Source of the DNA: Phytoseiulus persimilis
Taxonomy: Eukaryota; Arthropoda; Arachnida; Mesostigmata; Phytoseiidae
Length of the DNA: 64,000 nucleotides
Assembly: GCA_037576195.1 (NCBI GenBank)
Contig: CM075103.1
Location: 27,178,723-27,242,722, forward strand
Direction of reading: 5' to 3'
Position numbers and translations under genes: made by a program. Each line of letters begins with the position of its first letter. Within the stretch, counting starts at the first letter, position 1. Below, one piece after another: positions 51,546 to 62,349 of this stretch. The notes beneath the pieces are model-generated. The model searched no databases and was not told the DNA's origin. It saw nothing but the letters and a program-made list of their open reading frames with translations.

Positions 51546-52471
51546 CAGGGTGGATTTTTTTGGTCGGGAATTTTCGAGCCCGATCTTGTTTTGGCCATAA
51601 CTTCGTCAATTTTTGCAATTTTCCCAAAAATCAAAAACTGATCGATAGAGGATGTCGAGGCCTTGATGGTACAAAATCAGGCGGATATGATAAAAGTCCC
51701 GGTCAGGAGATGGTTTTGAAAATGATCCTTTTTTTTTGGGGTCCTCCTAAAAGTTATCGTATAAACGTCAATATTTATCGAATCGGGCTCGTGGGGGTCG
51801 CATTCGACGCGCAAAAGGAAGCCGGTCATTCGCCAGAAAACCGATTGGAGTTATCTCGTGTCTTCGAAAAATGGCAACCGATCGTATCGAGAATTCCTTT
51901 GGTGTCGAGGGTGATTTTGGCGACCGAGGGCGGAATCCTGAGCGAGGGTGATTTCCGGTGAAAATCAAAAACCATCGGATCGACCTCGCAGCTCGATATT
52001 AGGATGATTCACCCATTTCTGAGTAATTTTCACCAAGGGAGATACCTTCGATTTTGCCTCGTTGAGGAGTTGCGAGAAGAAATGCGGGAAAAATCGAGGA
52101 AAACGAAATTAGTCAATGGGCAAGGCCTTGAAAAAGGGGTCGATAGGATCGCTTGCCATTTTTCGGGGAAATGAGATAACTTCGCTCGGCTTTCCGGCGA
52201 ATGACCGGCTTCCTTTTGCGCGTCGAATGCGACCCCACGAGTCCGATCCGATAAATATTGGCATAAAAAAAAGGATCATCTCCAAAACCATCTCCTGACC
52301 GGGATTTTCGTCATATCCGCCTGAATCAATTGGATGGAGCTGTATCAAAATGACCGCCCCGATATCCTCTATCGATCACTTTTTGATTTTGGAAAAAAAT
52401 CCAAAATTTGACGAAGTTATGGCCAAAACAAGATAGGGCTCGAAAATTCCCGACTGAAAAAAGCCACCCTG
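51546..52471. mobile_element. Foldback (long-TIR) non-autonomous DNA element
   Basis: The element is 926 bp and begins CAGGGTGG and ends CCACCCTG. It is flanked on both sides by the dinucleotide TA, as expected for a Tc1/mariner-type target duplication. The ends form very long imperfect inverted arms: 51546 to about 51905 pairs with 52471 back to about 52137, with long matching blocks (GGGAATTTTCGAGCCC, TTGTTTTGGCCATAACTTCG, CGGTCAGGAGATGGTTTTG, GTCGCATTCGACGCGCAAAA). About 230 bp of unpaired centre remains. No transposase frame is present, so it would depend on an enzyme encoded elsewhere. The superfamily is inferred from the TA flanks only. Confidence 0.85.
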
Positions 52472-52979
52472 TAGATGAGCTCCAAGCGGTCCCTTGTGTT
52501 TCAAGGGGCTGTAAAATCATGGCCGTGTCCCCTATTCTTTTCGTATGCTACCTGAGACAGATTCCTAATGCGGACGTATTTCCTCGGAGTGTCGCTGCGA
52601 GCCAGCGGGGAAACCTATTAGAGAACGCCGCTTCTTCCAATGACGCCGCTCTGGAGCGGCACCCGAAATAACGACCCAACGGCTCGGGCAGCTGCCCTCG
52701 GGAAGTGCTCCACAGGCCAGACCGTGGAGTACTTGCAAACCACAGCTGGATCATCCAACCGTTGATTTGTTCCCTGGAGATCAGTCGATTTCCGGCCGTT
52801 CAGGCCAATAGATCGGATGCGATCGGCGGGACAACCGCGGTACTGCGAACGCCCGCCTCGTTCGAACTCGTTGTGCTCATACGGGACGTGGGTTAGAATT
52901 TGCTCACAGCCTCATTGTCTGTTCACGGGACCACTCTCCGTACAGGGAGATCAAAATTCACTCGGACTTGAATGTCTAG

Positions 52980-53150
52980 ATGAAAACCAAACGCAAAGCA
53001 GAGCCGGTGATCGGCAACGTAGGGAGAGTCATGTTCGATTTCTTCACTGAGGGAGGAGGCGCCAACCTCGAAATGGCCATCGCCACGTTTTGCAAAGATC
53101 AGCAACCATACAAGATACTCTCCTTTGAAAATGGTTCCAACCCCGATTAG
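52980..53150 (+). CDS. Possible terminal exon, 56 codons, unrecognised
   Basis: An acceptor-like TCTAG ends at 52979 and is directly followed by ATG and 56 open codons to TAG 53148-53150. The peptide has the look of a real protein: a basic start (MKTKRKAEPVIGNVG), then RVMFDFFTEGGGANLEMAIA, TFCKDQQPYKILSFENGS. I cannot name the family. It may be a last exon entering in phase 0, since the codon before the ATG is a stop, or a short gene of its own. No upstream exon or poly(A) signal was identified. Confidence 0.33.
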   Translation: MKTKRKAEPVIGNVGRVMFDFFTEGGGANLEMAIATFCKDQQPYKILSFENGSNPD

Positions 53151-54601
53151 AGGGCAGATCTGCTAGGAAGAGCCTTTTCGTGAATCCCCGGTACAGCAAG
53201 GAGTTCGGAGCAGCAAGTAGGAAGTTATTAGCAGCACGCGATGTGTGTTCAGTGAATGACTCCACCCACGTGATCTTGAGAACGGGGAATCTTCGCTCGC
53301 TTTTCGCTCAAAAACACATGTACATCGACGGGAAGATTTGATGTCTCCAGGGACGCTTCCGGGATGTTCCATCCAGAGGGGCTCTCCCTCGTGACGCCTT
53401 TTCCGGTTGTATAGCACAAGAGGGTGGATTAGGCGAGCTCTAATCTCCGAACAGTTGCGATCACCTAGGATATGCTTCTGAATCGTGATTCGTTGTCAGG
53501 ATGACTATGAAAGCCTACAACACTCAGATTCTGGCGAGTCAATTCCCTCCTAGGAGATCCGATGGGTCTCGATCTACAAATGACTCCGAGACACTGAACC
53601 GGAAGCGTTCTCCGAAATCCCGTGCGATTCTCAGATATCCGATTTTTCGGATGAAGGAAGGGCTCTGTTGCCTCCGTCTTTCAGCCCAAGCGCCACTTTC
53701 TGAACGACACCGAGGATTGACGAGGGAGTCTCTTCAGGCATCCGTAAGGTTTTTCAAGCAGACTCAACGAGACCCGTCATAATGCTTCGAGGAGTTCGGA
53801 ATGTGCGCTCTCTTGTGACTTGTGACGCATGGGTCAGATCCCGCATTTCGGATCTTCTCGGCACCCGGCACTCACACGGAAAGCAACTGTCAGATACGTC
53901 TGATATCGCGAAGAGACGCGTACTCTCGGTTCTGCTCCGCGTGATCTCGTTATGATATTGAGGTAATTTCAGTTTACACAGTATTCAGCAGCTTCTGTCG
54001 ATCAAATGCGCCCACGAATGATGCGTCCAAGACAATTATTCAAGCGAAGTCACGATTCGTTCGTTACCTGAACAGTCGATCATCACGAGATCCTGCTGAG
54101 CTGTCAAGTGGAGCTCGTGACAGGTACAGTGGGACGCGATATTCATGGAAATTAGATCGGCGCCGCGGAATGACTGCAGCTTTTGGTGATATCGGAATGC
54201 GATTCGTGTAGTTCCATTTGACGTGGCTGCATCACAAAGCGACCGAGACAAGCGTCGCGACTTCGCGTCAAGCCGAGAGAGTGGATCATGAGGCTAAGCG
54301 CGATCGCTGCAGATTTGAACGCCACGCGTTTACGCGAAATGATCGCCGAAGCTTACCGAATACTTCTGCGGTCGTCGCCATCGAGCTTTTCCCTGATAGA
54401 AGGCCAGATATCTCTGTCGACACGTTGGTTCCCATAATCGGAGGGCTCGAGAAGGGAATTTCCCAAACTGTGTGCGTCCTAAGCTCCGTTACGTCAGCTC
54501 TGTCGTTTTTGGGGCCAGCGAGGCCTCGAAATTGACTCCTGTTAGCTCACGCAAGGTCGCTCTGAACTCGAACGGCTCATCGAACTGCAGACGAAGGATC
54601 C

Positions 54602-54650
54602 CAACGGTCCCACCCGAAGTACGACTAAGAAACTTCGGGTGACACCGTTG
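54602..54650. other. Strong hairpin
   Basis: Arms 54602-54620 and 54632-54650 pair over 17 of 19 positions: CAACGGT, a two-base mismatch, then CACCCGAAGT against ACTTCGGGTG and ACCGTTG. The loop is 11 bases. Confidence 0.7.
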
Positions 54651-54948
54651 TGATTTGCATCGCTCAAAAGAAGCATAGGGGAGTGAATGTTAGTCAGGGT
54701 TATTGGTCCCGGAATCACCTTAATGTCGCGTTCTATGTATTTTGGTGATTTGATCGAATGGAACAGAGCAGAATGGCGGTTCGTTGGAGTCTCTGTCAAC
54801 GCAGAAGGTTCCGTAGCAGCCGCTAGCTCGGGATTATTTTCTTCGCAGCTACGTCTTGTGCAGGTTTGAGTTCTGCATTCTCATTCAAAACACTTGAAGA
54901 AAATTCACTCGATGCATTTACGACTGAACCGCGAAGAGCCGACGGGAA

Positions 54949-54980
54949 TTGAGATTGGGACTCGCGAATCCCAATCTCAA
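54949..54980. other. Perfect 12-bp hairpin
   Basis: TTGAGATTGGGA (54949-54960) and TCCCAATCTCAA (54969-54980) are perfect reverse complements round an eight-base loop. Confidence 0.75.
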
Positions 54981-56606
54981 GCCATCACATTAACAGGGAA
55001 AGTCCACAGATCGCGCGAGGATCTACTTTGATTACTCCAAGGTCTCACCAGAATGATTCGCTCGTTGAATATTCAGAAGCTGACGCTCAAACACCGGGTC
55101 TTGACTGCAATTCAAAGTTGAAGAAACTGGTGAGACCCATCGTCGGGGAGCTCCATGGGTTGTAGACTGATTTTAAACTGTGTCAATATAAATCAAGGAT
55201 TTCCGGTTATTCATAGTTGTCGAGTTAGCATTTGACCGAATTTTCTCACCTTTTCTCGGAGGTAAAGGTCTTTAACCTCCGCTCTGCCGATCAGAAACCA
55301 ATGATGAAACCGAGTCCGATAACTGTTTGAGTGTCGAGGACCGCGAACTCAAGCGAGGAAGGCGTTCCTAGCCGTCTGATACCGAGACCGCCCGGAGGAC
55401 TAGCGTTTCTCGCTGCCTGGCGTCTCAGGATACATGGACTCAAGATCCGATGAGAAGTGTGATCCGAGAAATCCAGCTGTGATTTAGAATTCACAAAACC
55501 AGGTATCCAGAAGACCGGATTTCACCGCCCTACAGCAATTCGGTACCGAATCGCGCTCTGTCTCTACTAAAGCGTCGGATCTCATGACCTCTTTTCATAT
55601 GAGATCATGAGAACCGGGAGCTCTCTGGATGTTTGACCGTGGTCTGGAAGACCGCCCGAAATTATATGTTCAGCGAGCTTCGACATTCGATGGGGCGCGG
55701 GCGACCATCTCGATTTTCAACGCAGATCCGAACAGCATCGTTCGAGAGATGGGTGGGAACGTGGTTGGGTCTTACACATGTTTCTCTTCGAGCCTGGGAA
55801 GAATCCCGAGCCGGTAGCAGTTCCCGCTTCGCAACGAGCCGATCAATGAGGATCATTCATCGCGTTGTGCCCGCAGCCGAACGCAGAAGGAGACTACGAG
55901 GGAAACTGGATCAGCGCTAGCCTGGTTGAAAACAGTCAGAATGAGGGGGCAGGACTTTCGCATTCCGACAGAGATAACCCTGGTTCAGCAAACTTCCCCT
56001 TTCCGGAAGAGGCATCGATCATTTGTACCCACCTCCACGATTTTTGTTGCACGCCATGAATGCCAATCATGGCAACGTGAGCGGGATAGGTTTCAGTCCA
56101 GTCAGCCTCCTTGTACAGAGGTTTTGCCTGGCATGGAGCTAAGCCCACGCTCGGCGCGCGTTATTGATCGCTACTGGCTTTCCTGAAGTCGAGGAGGTGG
56201 CAAAGCAAGAAGCTGCCAGAGAAGACTGAAACACGCTCTGAGCAGGAACGCCTTGAGCATCCGCTGAATGTGAACGACTGAATGGGAGCAATAATCATCT
56301 CGCAGATTCATCGGGTGCGATCGATGACACATCAGCTCAAAATCGTTTGACACCCGTCTGTTCGTGACCAGGTTCCAAGCTGGTGAATTCCACGGCCGAC
56401 CCAGGATGTTCTTGTTGCCGCAGCTGACAGGATTCCCGTTTCGAGTTAAAAGAGAGGTTAAGAGACTTGCCAGCACAGAGGCTAGAGCATCAGTTCCGGA
56501 AGCAACAGACAGTCCAAGAGCCCGGAATTCTACAGACCAGCCCGACTCAGCTTAGCGTGTTGCGCACTAAGAAACTCAGTTTTCGTAGAGCAACAATCCT
56601 CCCAAC

Positions 56607-57572
56607 ATGAAGACCATGCTAGCGTTCACGTTTGCGGCATGTGTGGCCTCCGTATTGAGTTCGACGTGCCTGGAAACGCTGGCTAGAGCTCGACAGGGTA
56701 TACGGATGGGGGCATTTTTTCCCCGCTGCAAAGCGAATGGAGACTGGGAAACGTTTCAGTTACTGGACGGGGGTAAGGAATAGCTTCTTTTTTCCCGAGT
56801 CATCCGTATCGTTACAGACGCGCGGGACCTCGTTCTCGAGAGGCGGATTCATAGTCGAATCCGCGAGCAGCTCCCGCCTCCGGCAAATCTGCATATCCAG
56901 CAAGATGGCGACGAACAGCTCCGATGCAGTGGCGTGCGTCGCAGAAGTGGAAGTTTTCCCTCACAGCCTCCTCGGCTGCGGGATCGCTTTCTAGAGGCTG
57001 CCCCCCCTCTCGGAGCTACGCTTCTGAACCGTTATCGGATTCGATGAGACCGCAAAGCCGGGCTGCCAGGCTCGGAAACCTATTCGCTGGTAACGTCACT
57101 TTTCGCATGTTTCGCAGGCTACAACTTCTGTGTCAGTCCAGACGGACACGCATTAACAGACGCAGTCCAATTCGGGAGCTGCAACTGCATCGCTCACCGC
57201 CAACGAGCTCTCAAGGGCGGTGACCCTCTGCCGAGGTGCAATCAAGGAGAATATGAAAAGGTGATTCCTTCATTTGTACGATTCCTTCACGTTGGTTTGT
57301 TCTTCACGAGGCGAGAAAGAACGTTTTCAGACAAAGGCATCTCTATGCTATCACTTCCTCTGAATCTCTCCGCAAATGAAAGAGCCGTCCGCAAGCTGGC
57401 CGTTAGCAGGAAATTTACGAAGGGGACATTCTCCACACAGATTCAATGCGACGATTTGGACCACTGTCACTGCGTAGATGAGACCACAGGGAAGATGTTG
57501 TCGGATGAGATCTACGTCCCCCACGGCCCTCATGGCGAACCCTCCTGCATTCGCGCCCAGCTGATACACTGA
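56607..57572 (+). CDS. Secreted thyropin-like protein with two thyroglobulin type-1 domains
   Basis: Thyroglobulin type-1 domains often inhibit cysteine cathepsins; secreted ones are abundant in ticks and mites. Three exons, 56607-56772, 57118-57260 and 57441-57572, join in frame to 146 residues. The N-terminus (MKTMLAFTFAACVASVLSS) is a signal peptide. Domain 1 starts TCLETLARAR, has GAFFPRCKANGDWETFQ and continues YNFCVSPDG...FGSCNC. Domain 2 starts CIAHRQRAL, has PLPRCNQGEYEK and, across the splice, IQCDDLDHCHCVDETTG, the typical QC...CxCVD core. The third-exon acceptor (cacacag before 57441) was chosen because it rebuilds the QC motif directly after the PRC segment. The first-exon donor is GTAAGG. 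CTCAGT, 32 to 27 bases before the ATG, resembles an arthropod initiator. Inhibitory activity is inferred; several spacings differ from vertebrate domains. Confidence 0.82.
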
Positions 57573-57584
57573 GTTTGTGAAGCG

Positions 57585-57590
57585 AATAAA
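57585..57590 (+). terminator. Poly(A) signal for the thyropin gene
   Basis: AATAAA lies 12 bases after the thyropin stop codon, giving a very short 3' UTR. Confidence 0.65.
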
Positions 57591-59930
57591 TCTATGGTCG
57601 ATAATGGAAGAATCTCCTGAATGACCTTTGAAGTTCAAATCAAGTACCTGAGAAACTCGAGAGGGAAGTACCGGGATAGAGCGATGTTCAAAATGTGCTT
57701 CCAAACTCCGGTGTCGAGAACCTTGTGCCTGCTGAAATCCCCTGGAAAAAGGCCGAGGAGCCTACTCTGTTCGAATTTCAGACTCCGCAAATGTGAGAGT
57801 TCCCTGATTGAACCGGGCTGATCAAGGTCTACGTTTCCAGTCGGCTGCCGGGGAGTTGTGAACGTGAGGAACCGCTGGAGCAATGTTCCGTATTCTCTGT
57901 TATTGGAGGGGTTGTCCGTCTATACTTTATTTCTCGGAAGGGTTCCCAGCTTTCGGAGACGTATCGATGATCTTGCGCATAGGATGCTCTCATGGTAGAA
58001 AGGCAGGCCCGTCTGTTTGAGTGGGGAGCACCCTTCCCTGGAAGAAAAAACGGTTGCCCCAGATATCAACAAACCCGACACATACACAGAGGATCTAGTG
58101 GAAATGAATCGTCTCGAGCCAATCTGACGATCAGATCTCTGTTCGTTGATCTCAGAGCGATTTGCTTCGTTCCATGATCAGACAGGAGAGATCACGGCTG
58201 TGCGGATGGATCAATCATTCGCTCCATCTTTCTGAGAGAGGGAGTCATCTAATTCGGACAGAAGCTGGTGAGAATTCGGAGCTGGTGAGATTCCTCGATG
58301 CAGAGTGAGGGAGAATTCGAGATTCGTTCGCCCTGAAGAACCGGCGGTCTTCATGTGGTGCCCAGACATTTGCCGAATCAATCATCCTAACGGTGATAAG
58401 CTCGCCGCCGTGAACCCGTCACCGCTTGGTCAAGGAATGCACAGATGAATCTGTCCCGGGTTGCAGGATGGCTCCGCGAGAGCGGTTTCGGAGTAATCGA
58501 GTACCGTTCGGTCACTGGACGGTCCGAAATTTCGCTCGCGTTCTTGGGGACTCGTATTCCAAACGGTGACCCTACGGAGGATTTCGGGTGAAATTCAGAT
58601 GAGTCGCGGTTCTTGGAAATCAGCGTTGGGGAATAACACACATCGCAAGCCATCGGAATATGAATTTGATCCCCACAAATCTTGTGATCATTCTTTTGAC
58701 GCGAATCGTCGGAACAAGTTCCAGAGTGCCCATATACAGGGCACTGCAGTGAAGTCCGGGAATCTTTCCACAGTTTCTGCTTCTGGAGAGAACTTCGAGA
58801 AAGATGATCTCAACCAGGATTCCTTGCCGATCGGTGAAGAATCGCGCTCCTTAGAGCGGCTCGAAGAGGAGCGTTCTGTTTCGACCGTTTCACGTAACTG
58901 GCCGCGGATCGTCAGAAGCCAACCGATCGAGTTCGCACTGTAATGAGGGGATAAGGAAAGCACCCCTCTCTCTTGCCGTTGAACAGAGCGAGAATCGATC
59001 CAGAGCGCGAAAAAGAGCGAGCGATCGTATCGGCCCGAGAATCGTTGATTTATTGACGAAATCTCGTTCTCGATGCCTCCCTCCCGTATCTTCTCGGGGA
59101 TGTCGAGTCCGCAAAAACCTTCACGATGAGCTCACTCAAAACTTCGCGGCTATGGAGTTGCCGCGTCTATCGGAAGACTTTTGTTTCACCCGGAAACGAC
59201 TATGGTCCAGTTCCAGGTTCAAAAACAAGACCGCGATTTTAAACGAGTTCGAATTGTCGGGACTTCGAGAAATTGGAGTCCCCCAGAGATCTAACTAATG
59301 GAAGTTTCTTGGAAGGCTCGCAGTCACGAGGCTTTCAAATGACGAATGGAGTCGCGTACTTCAGCAGTGCCAAGAAGAATTCCTGTTGCAATTGTTCAGC
59401 CCGTTTGAACTCTCGATTGAGCTAGGGAGAATCTCCTGAGATTAACACGACAAGCTCCATGAGTGAGCGCTTCTGAGCGGAACATCTGCTGAATGTTGAT
59501 GATTGAGCTAGACTTGTCATCATCCCTTAGACTCATCACACGCGCGTTAGATCGATGACAGCCTGCACTGAGCGAAATATGATTTCTCGAAAATTGGGTG
59601 TCCGTCCATTCGTGGCCACATTTCGAGCTGACGAATGCCCCGACGTACCCAGAACGATTCGAGGTGTCGCGGCGGACAGGGTTCCAGTTCCGTACAGAGA
59701 GTAAGGTAAAGTACCCGTCGACAAGCGGAATAAGCCCCGTCAGGCCCAGACAACCTCAAAACATTCATCACATCGTGTCGAGCGACAGCTCTTTCAACAT
59801 GATTCGCATCTTGGGGCTCACTCCCGCTGTATTTGTGGCCTGGGACCTGAATTGATCGTGCTTGAAGGCGCTTCATGACGTCTAAAACGGCATCATGCGA
59901 CGAAGGCATCCCATTCCAATCGCAAAGAGC
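57591..59930. other. Spacer between the thyropin gene and its decayed relative
   Basis: I see no recognisable gene. A 125-codon plus frame at 58566-58943 is acidic and Ser-rich but matches nothing I know. The last 500 bases (about 59400-59720) resemble 56190-56480, upstream of the intact gene, in the order of several short motifs, so the duplication probably includes upstream DNA. Confidence 0.4.
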
Positions 59931-60360
59931 ATGGAAACTAGGATGCTGCTGAGAACGCGCGAGCCTGAAGCTTGAAGATCGATATCTGTCAAGAGTACCT
60001 GACGCTAGGAACTTCATTCGCCTCACCCAGATATCCTGGAGTCATCGAGGACTGCTCGACTCAGCTCTGGACCTATCCGGTGCCGGCTTGGGGGTCTCAG
60101 ATTTCCCTCCACGTTCTCTGCCGGTTGCGGTTTCAGTCCGAACGGGGCTCCATCGACAGAAGGAGCTCAATTCGCCAACTTGCCAAAACCTCGGCTAACG
60201 CACGATGGAGAATCATTCGCGAACTTCTCTCATTTGGCAGCCGGCTACTGGAGTTATCCGCACAGATACAGTACGAGCATCCAGATCACTGCTCCCGAGT
60301 GGATGTGACCGTACAGAATCATTCGCCGGACATGACGTCCATAATACGAGGCTGCTCAAA
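59931..60360 (+). pseudogene. Degenerate tandem copy of the thyropin gene
   Basis: Three blocks match the intact gene at 56607-57572 in the same order. A start-like block at 59931 resembles its opening codons, and a nearby frame gives ICQEYLTLGTSFASPRYPG, echoing TCLETLARAR and GAFFPRCK. A block near 60128-60185 encodes GFSPNGAPSTEGAQFANL, like the exon 2 start CVSPDGHALTDAVQFGSC. A block near 60268-60306 encodes IQYEHPDHCSRVDV, like IQCDDLDHCHCVDE. The blocks fall in different frames and key cysteines are lost (IQC to IQY, HCHC to HCSR). The long open frame over it (59972-60478) does not follow the exon structure. It reads as a pseudogene; a highly diverged working paralogue cannot be ruled out. 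Confidence 0.5.
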
Positions 60361-61323
60361 CTCCGCCTTTCCATCTGCCCATCCGGGCGCTGCGCTTGTG
60401 AAAAACTTGGGGATTGCGCATTGGCGGTTGTCAGCGTATACTTCTGGCATTGCGGCATTGACATGCTGCGCGACTTAGTAACTTCCCTGAGACCAACCCT
60501 GGGGGCGAGCACTGCCTCCACCTTGCCGTCCAAGCATTCGTAGTCAGAGTGGAGAGCTGTTGCAGTCCCCCACGGCTGGGACTCCATCTGAAACCAAAAC
60601 TGAGACGGAATCCGTACTAGGCTCAACTTCTCGCGTGTCAGAGAACGGATGATTGTGATCGGGCAGCTTAATTGTGACTCGGAAAAGTTCCCACTAGGAA
60701 GAAGAGCGATTCGCGCGAGCAAATCGAGAGCCCACGCCGTTCGTTAGCTCCATCCAGACTTGTTTGTGCTAGAAAAGCCGTCAACAATAGGGGAGGCTTG
60801 GCGCTTGATCCTTTGGACCATCTCAGCAGAGGGCGTATAATGAGATCACGAAGTATGCGTGAGCGCTGTAAACCTGAAAATCCGAGAAAACCAGCCCAAC
60901 CGGTTTGGACGGGTTGTCAGCAGTTGAAAAGAATGCCGTTGTATGGAGCGAATCACAGAGTCCTTGAGCTTGACCGCGTACTGTCGAGTCGAACCGCAAG
61001 GCGACCGTCCGCGGGTTATCTTCCTCGAGTTTCTACCCCGCATTTCCAAAAAGACGGCGACAGGTCCCAAGGTCTCACCATTGAAACTCTACCAGTTTTC
61101 GCGAACAAAGACGCCGAACGTAATTCGATCTGCTTCCAGTTCAAAATCTCGGGACATTCTTGTCAATTGACGATGAGGTCCACTGCCCCTCTTCGGCTGA
61201 ACCTCAAGAAGACGAGATCGTCCGGGTAATCGCGGCGAAAGAGGCTATGTGTTTCTGCTTCAGAAAACGGAGAGGAGTCCCCAAAGGCGGAAAAGCTTGT
61301 AGCTGTGCATTATGGTAGAATCC
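60361..61323. other. No recognisable gene
   Basis: A frame near 60970-61070 (AYCRVEPQGDRPRV, then FLEFLPRISKK) faintly recalls a thyroglobulin type-1 domain with the PRC cysteine lost. The likeness is too weak to annotate. Nothing else stands out. Confidence 0.35.
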
Positions 61324-62347
61324 TAAAAGTATTTGGGGCTCGATCTAACGGCAGAGGAAGACTATCTCGCCAAACACTGGGAGAATATGTTCACCAAAGC
61401 CAACCTAGCTAGCCAGAGACTCAACTCGAGAACCCTTTGGAGCTTCAATAGATTTGAAGTGACAAAAATTCTCTGGAAAGCCACAGCAGTCCCTCAACTC
61501 ACATATTGCAACACAGTGATAACCATGCCGAAGAGACTAAGAAACCACATCGAGGTCAGGCAAAGAGAGGCGGGACGGTGGGCCCTTGGCATACCACACT
61601 CCACCATAGCCAACGAATTCACGGAGGGTGAACTAGGCTGGAGCTCGTTCGACGCCAGGGAGACCACAAGTAAACTGATGTACTTCGAGAGAGTAAAACA
61701 AATGGACCCACACAGATGGCCGAAACTCTTCCTCCAGGCTGACGAAACAACGAACACCAGATTCAAAGCGACAGAGAGACTCAGAAAACTGAGAACACAA
61801 TTTGACCTGGGTGACTTCGGAATAGCCAGAAATACATCAGGACAACCAATGTGGAACGCATTCTGCAAAGACCTTAGAAAAAAGGTGCAAGATAAACTGG
61901 ACTCTACATGGAAACAAGCCATGCAGTCCAAATCCACATTGGCGTGTTATCGGCAACACAAGGAGTCCAGAGGTCTCCAACAAAGGCTGTACGACAACAC
62001 GCGCGGAAGCCAGCTTTTAGCTCTAACGAGAGCAGGGATGTTAACCATCCTGAAAGAGCACCGGAACCGTGACTCTTCCATCGACACCAAATGCCCAAAA
62101 TGCGGCAGAACCGAAACGGACAGACACGTGATCCTGGGATGCGAGGAAGACTCATTCTCCCCAGAGGAATTCCCCTACCGCATCGGACTCTCCCCGAACA
62201 CAACTCAGGCAGTCTTACGGAGGACGAAAACCACCCTAATAAACTGGAGAGACAAGATCTGTGACTACAATTCAACTCACCCCTGTAATAAAAAGGGTTC
62301 ATATGATGTATATGAAAGATCAAATAAATCCAATCCAATCCAAAATT
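61324..62347 (+). mobile_element. 5'-truncated non-LTR retrotransposon copy
   Basis: The copy holds only the 3' end of a reverse-transcriptase open frame. It starts abruptly at the YLG(L/V) block that follows the polymerase palm in such elements and ends in AAATAAATCCAATCCAATCC. Short tandem CCAAT units at the 3' end, instead of a plain poly(A) tail, are known from some non-LTR clades. Truncation at the 5' side is the usual result of incomplete target-primed reverse transcription. Exact ends are uncertain because I find no clear target-site duplication. Confidence 0.7.
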
Positions 62348-62349
62348 AA
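61333..62349 (+). CDS. C-terminal part of a non-LTR reverse transcriptase (ORF2 remnant)
   Basis: The frame stays open for 338 codons. It opens with LGLDLTAEEDYLAKHWENMF, the region after the polymerase palm where such proteins read YLGV followed by helices. It then has a thumb/connection region (TAVPQLTYCNTVITMPKRLR, WALGIPHSTI). Near the C-terminus is a zinc-knuckle-like motif, CPKCGRTETDRHVILGC, characteristic of Jockey/I/R1-type ORF2 proteins and frequent in tick and mite genomes. The catalytic palm (YxDD) and the endonuclease are missing, so the fragment cannot be active alone. In-frame TAA 61324-61326 precedes it, and the first codon given (TTG) is not a real start. The lack of internal stops suggests a fairly recent insertion. 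Confidence 0.8.
   Translation: MGLDLTAEEDYLAKHWENMFTKANLASQRLNSRTLWSFNRFEVTKILWKATAVPQLTYCNTVITMPKRLRNHIEVRQREAGRWALGIPHSTIANEFTEGELGWSSFDARETTSKLMYFERVKQMDPHRWPKLFLQADETTNTRFKATERLRKLRTQFDLGDFGIARNTSGQPMWNAFCKDLRKKVQDKLDSTWKQAMQSKSTLACYRQHKESRGLQQRLYDNTRGSQLLALTRAGMLTILKEHRNRDSSIDTKCPKCGRTETDRHVILGCEEDSFSPEEFPYRIGLSPNTTQAVLRRTKTTLINWRDKICDYNSTHPCNKKGSYDVYERSNKSNPIQN

Larger units (their letters stand above)
52472..56606. other. Mostly gene-free; hairpins and one short frame
   Basis: No family-level gene is recognised. It contains a 56-codon frame at 52980-53150 (listed), two hairpins at 54602-54650 and 54949-54980 (listed), and the upstream region of the thyropin gene. Near 55895 the frame CPQPNAEGDYEGNW recalls the CNQGEYEK segment of that gene, so a very degraded third copy is possible. 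Confidence 0.4.

Noticed and set aside
51560-51961. 133-codon frame inside the foldback element, considered as a transposase
   Set aside because: It lies within the inverted arm, has no catalytic motif, and its mirror copy in the other arm is broken. It is a by-product of the repeat.
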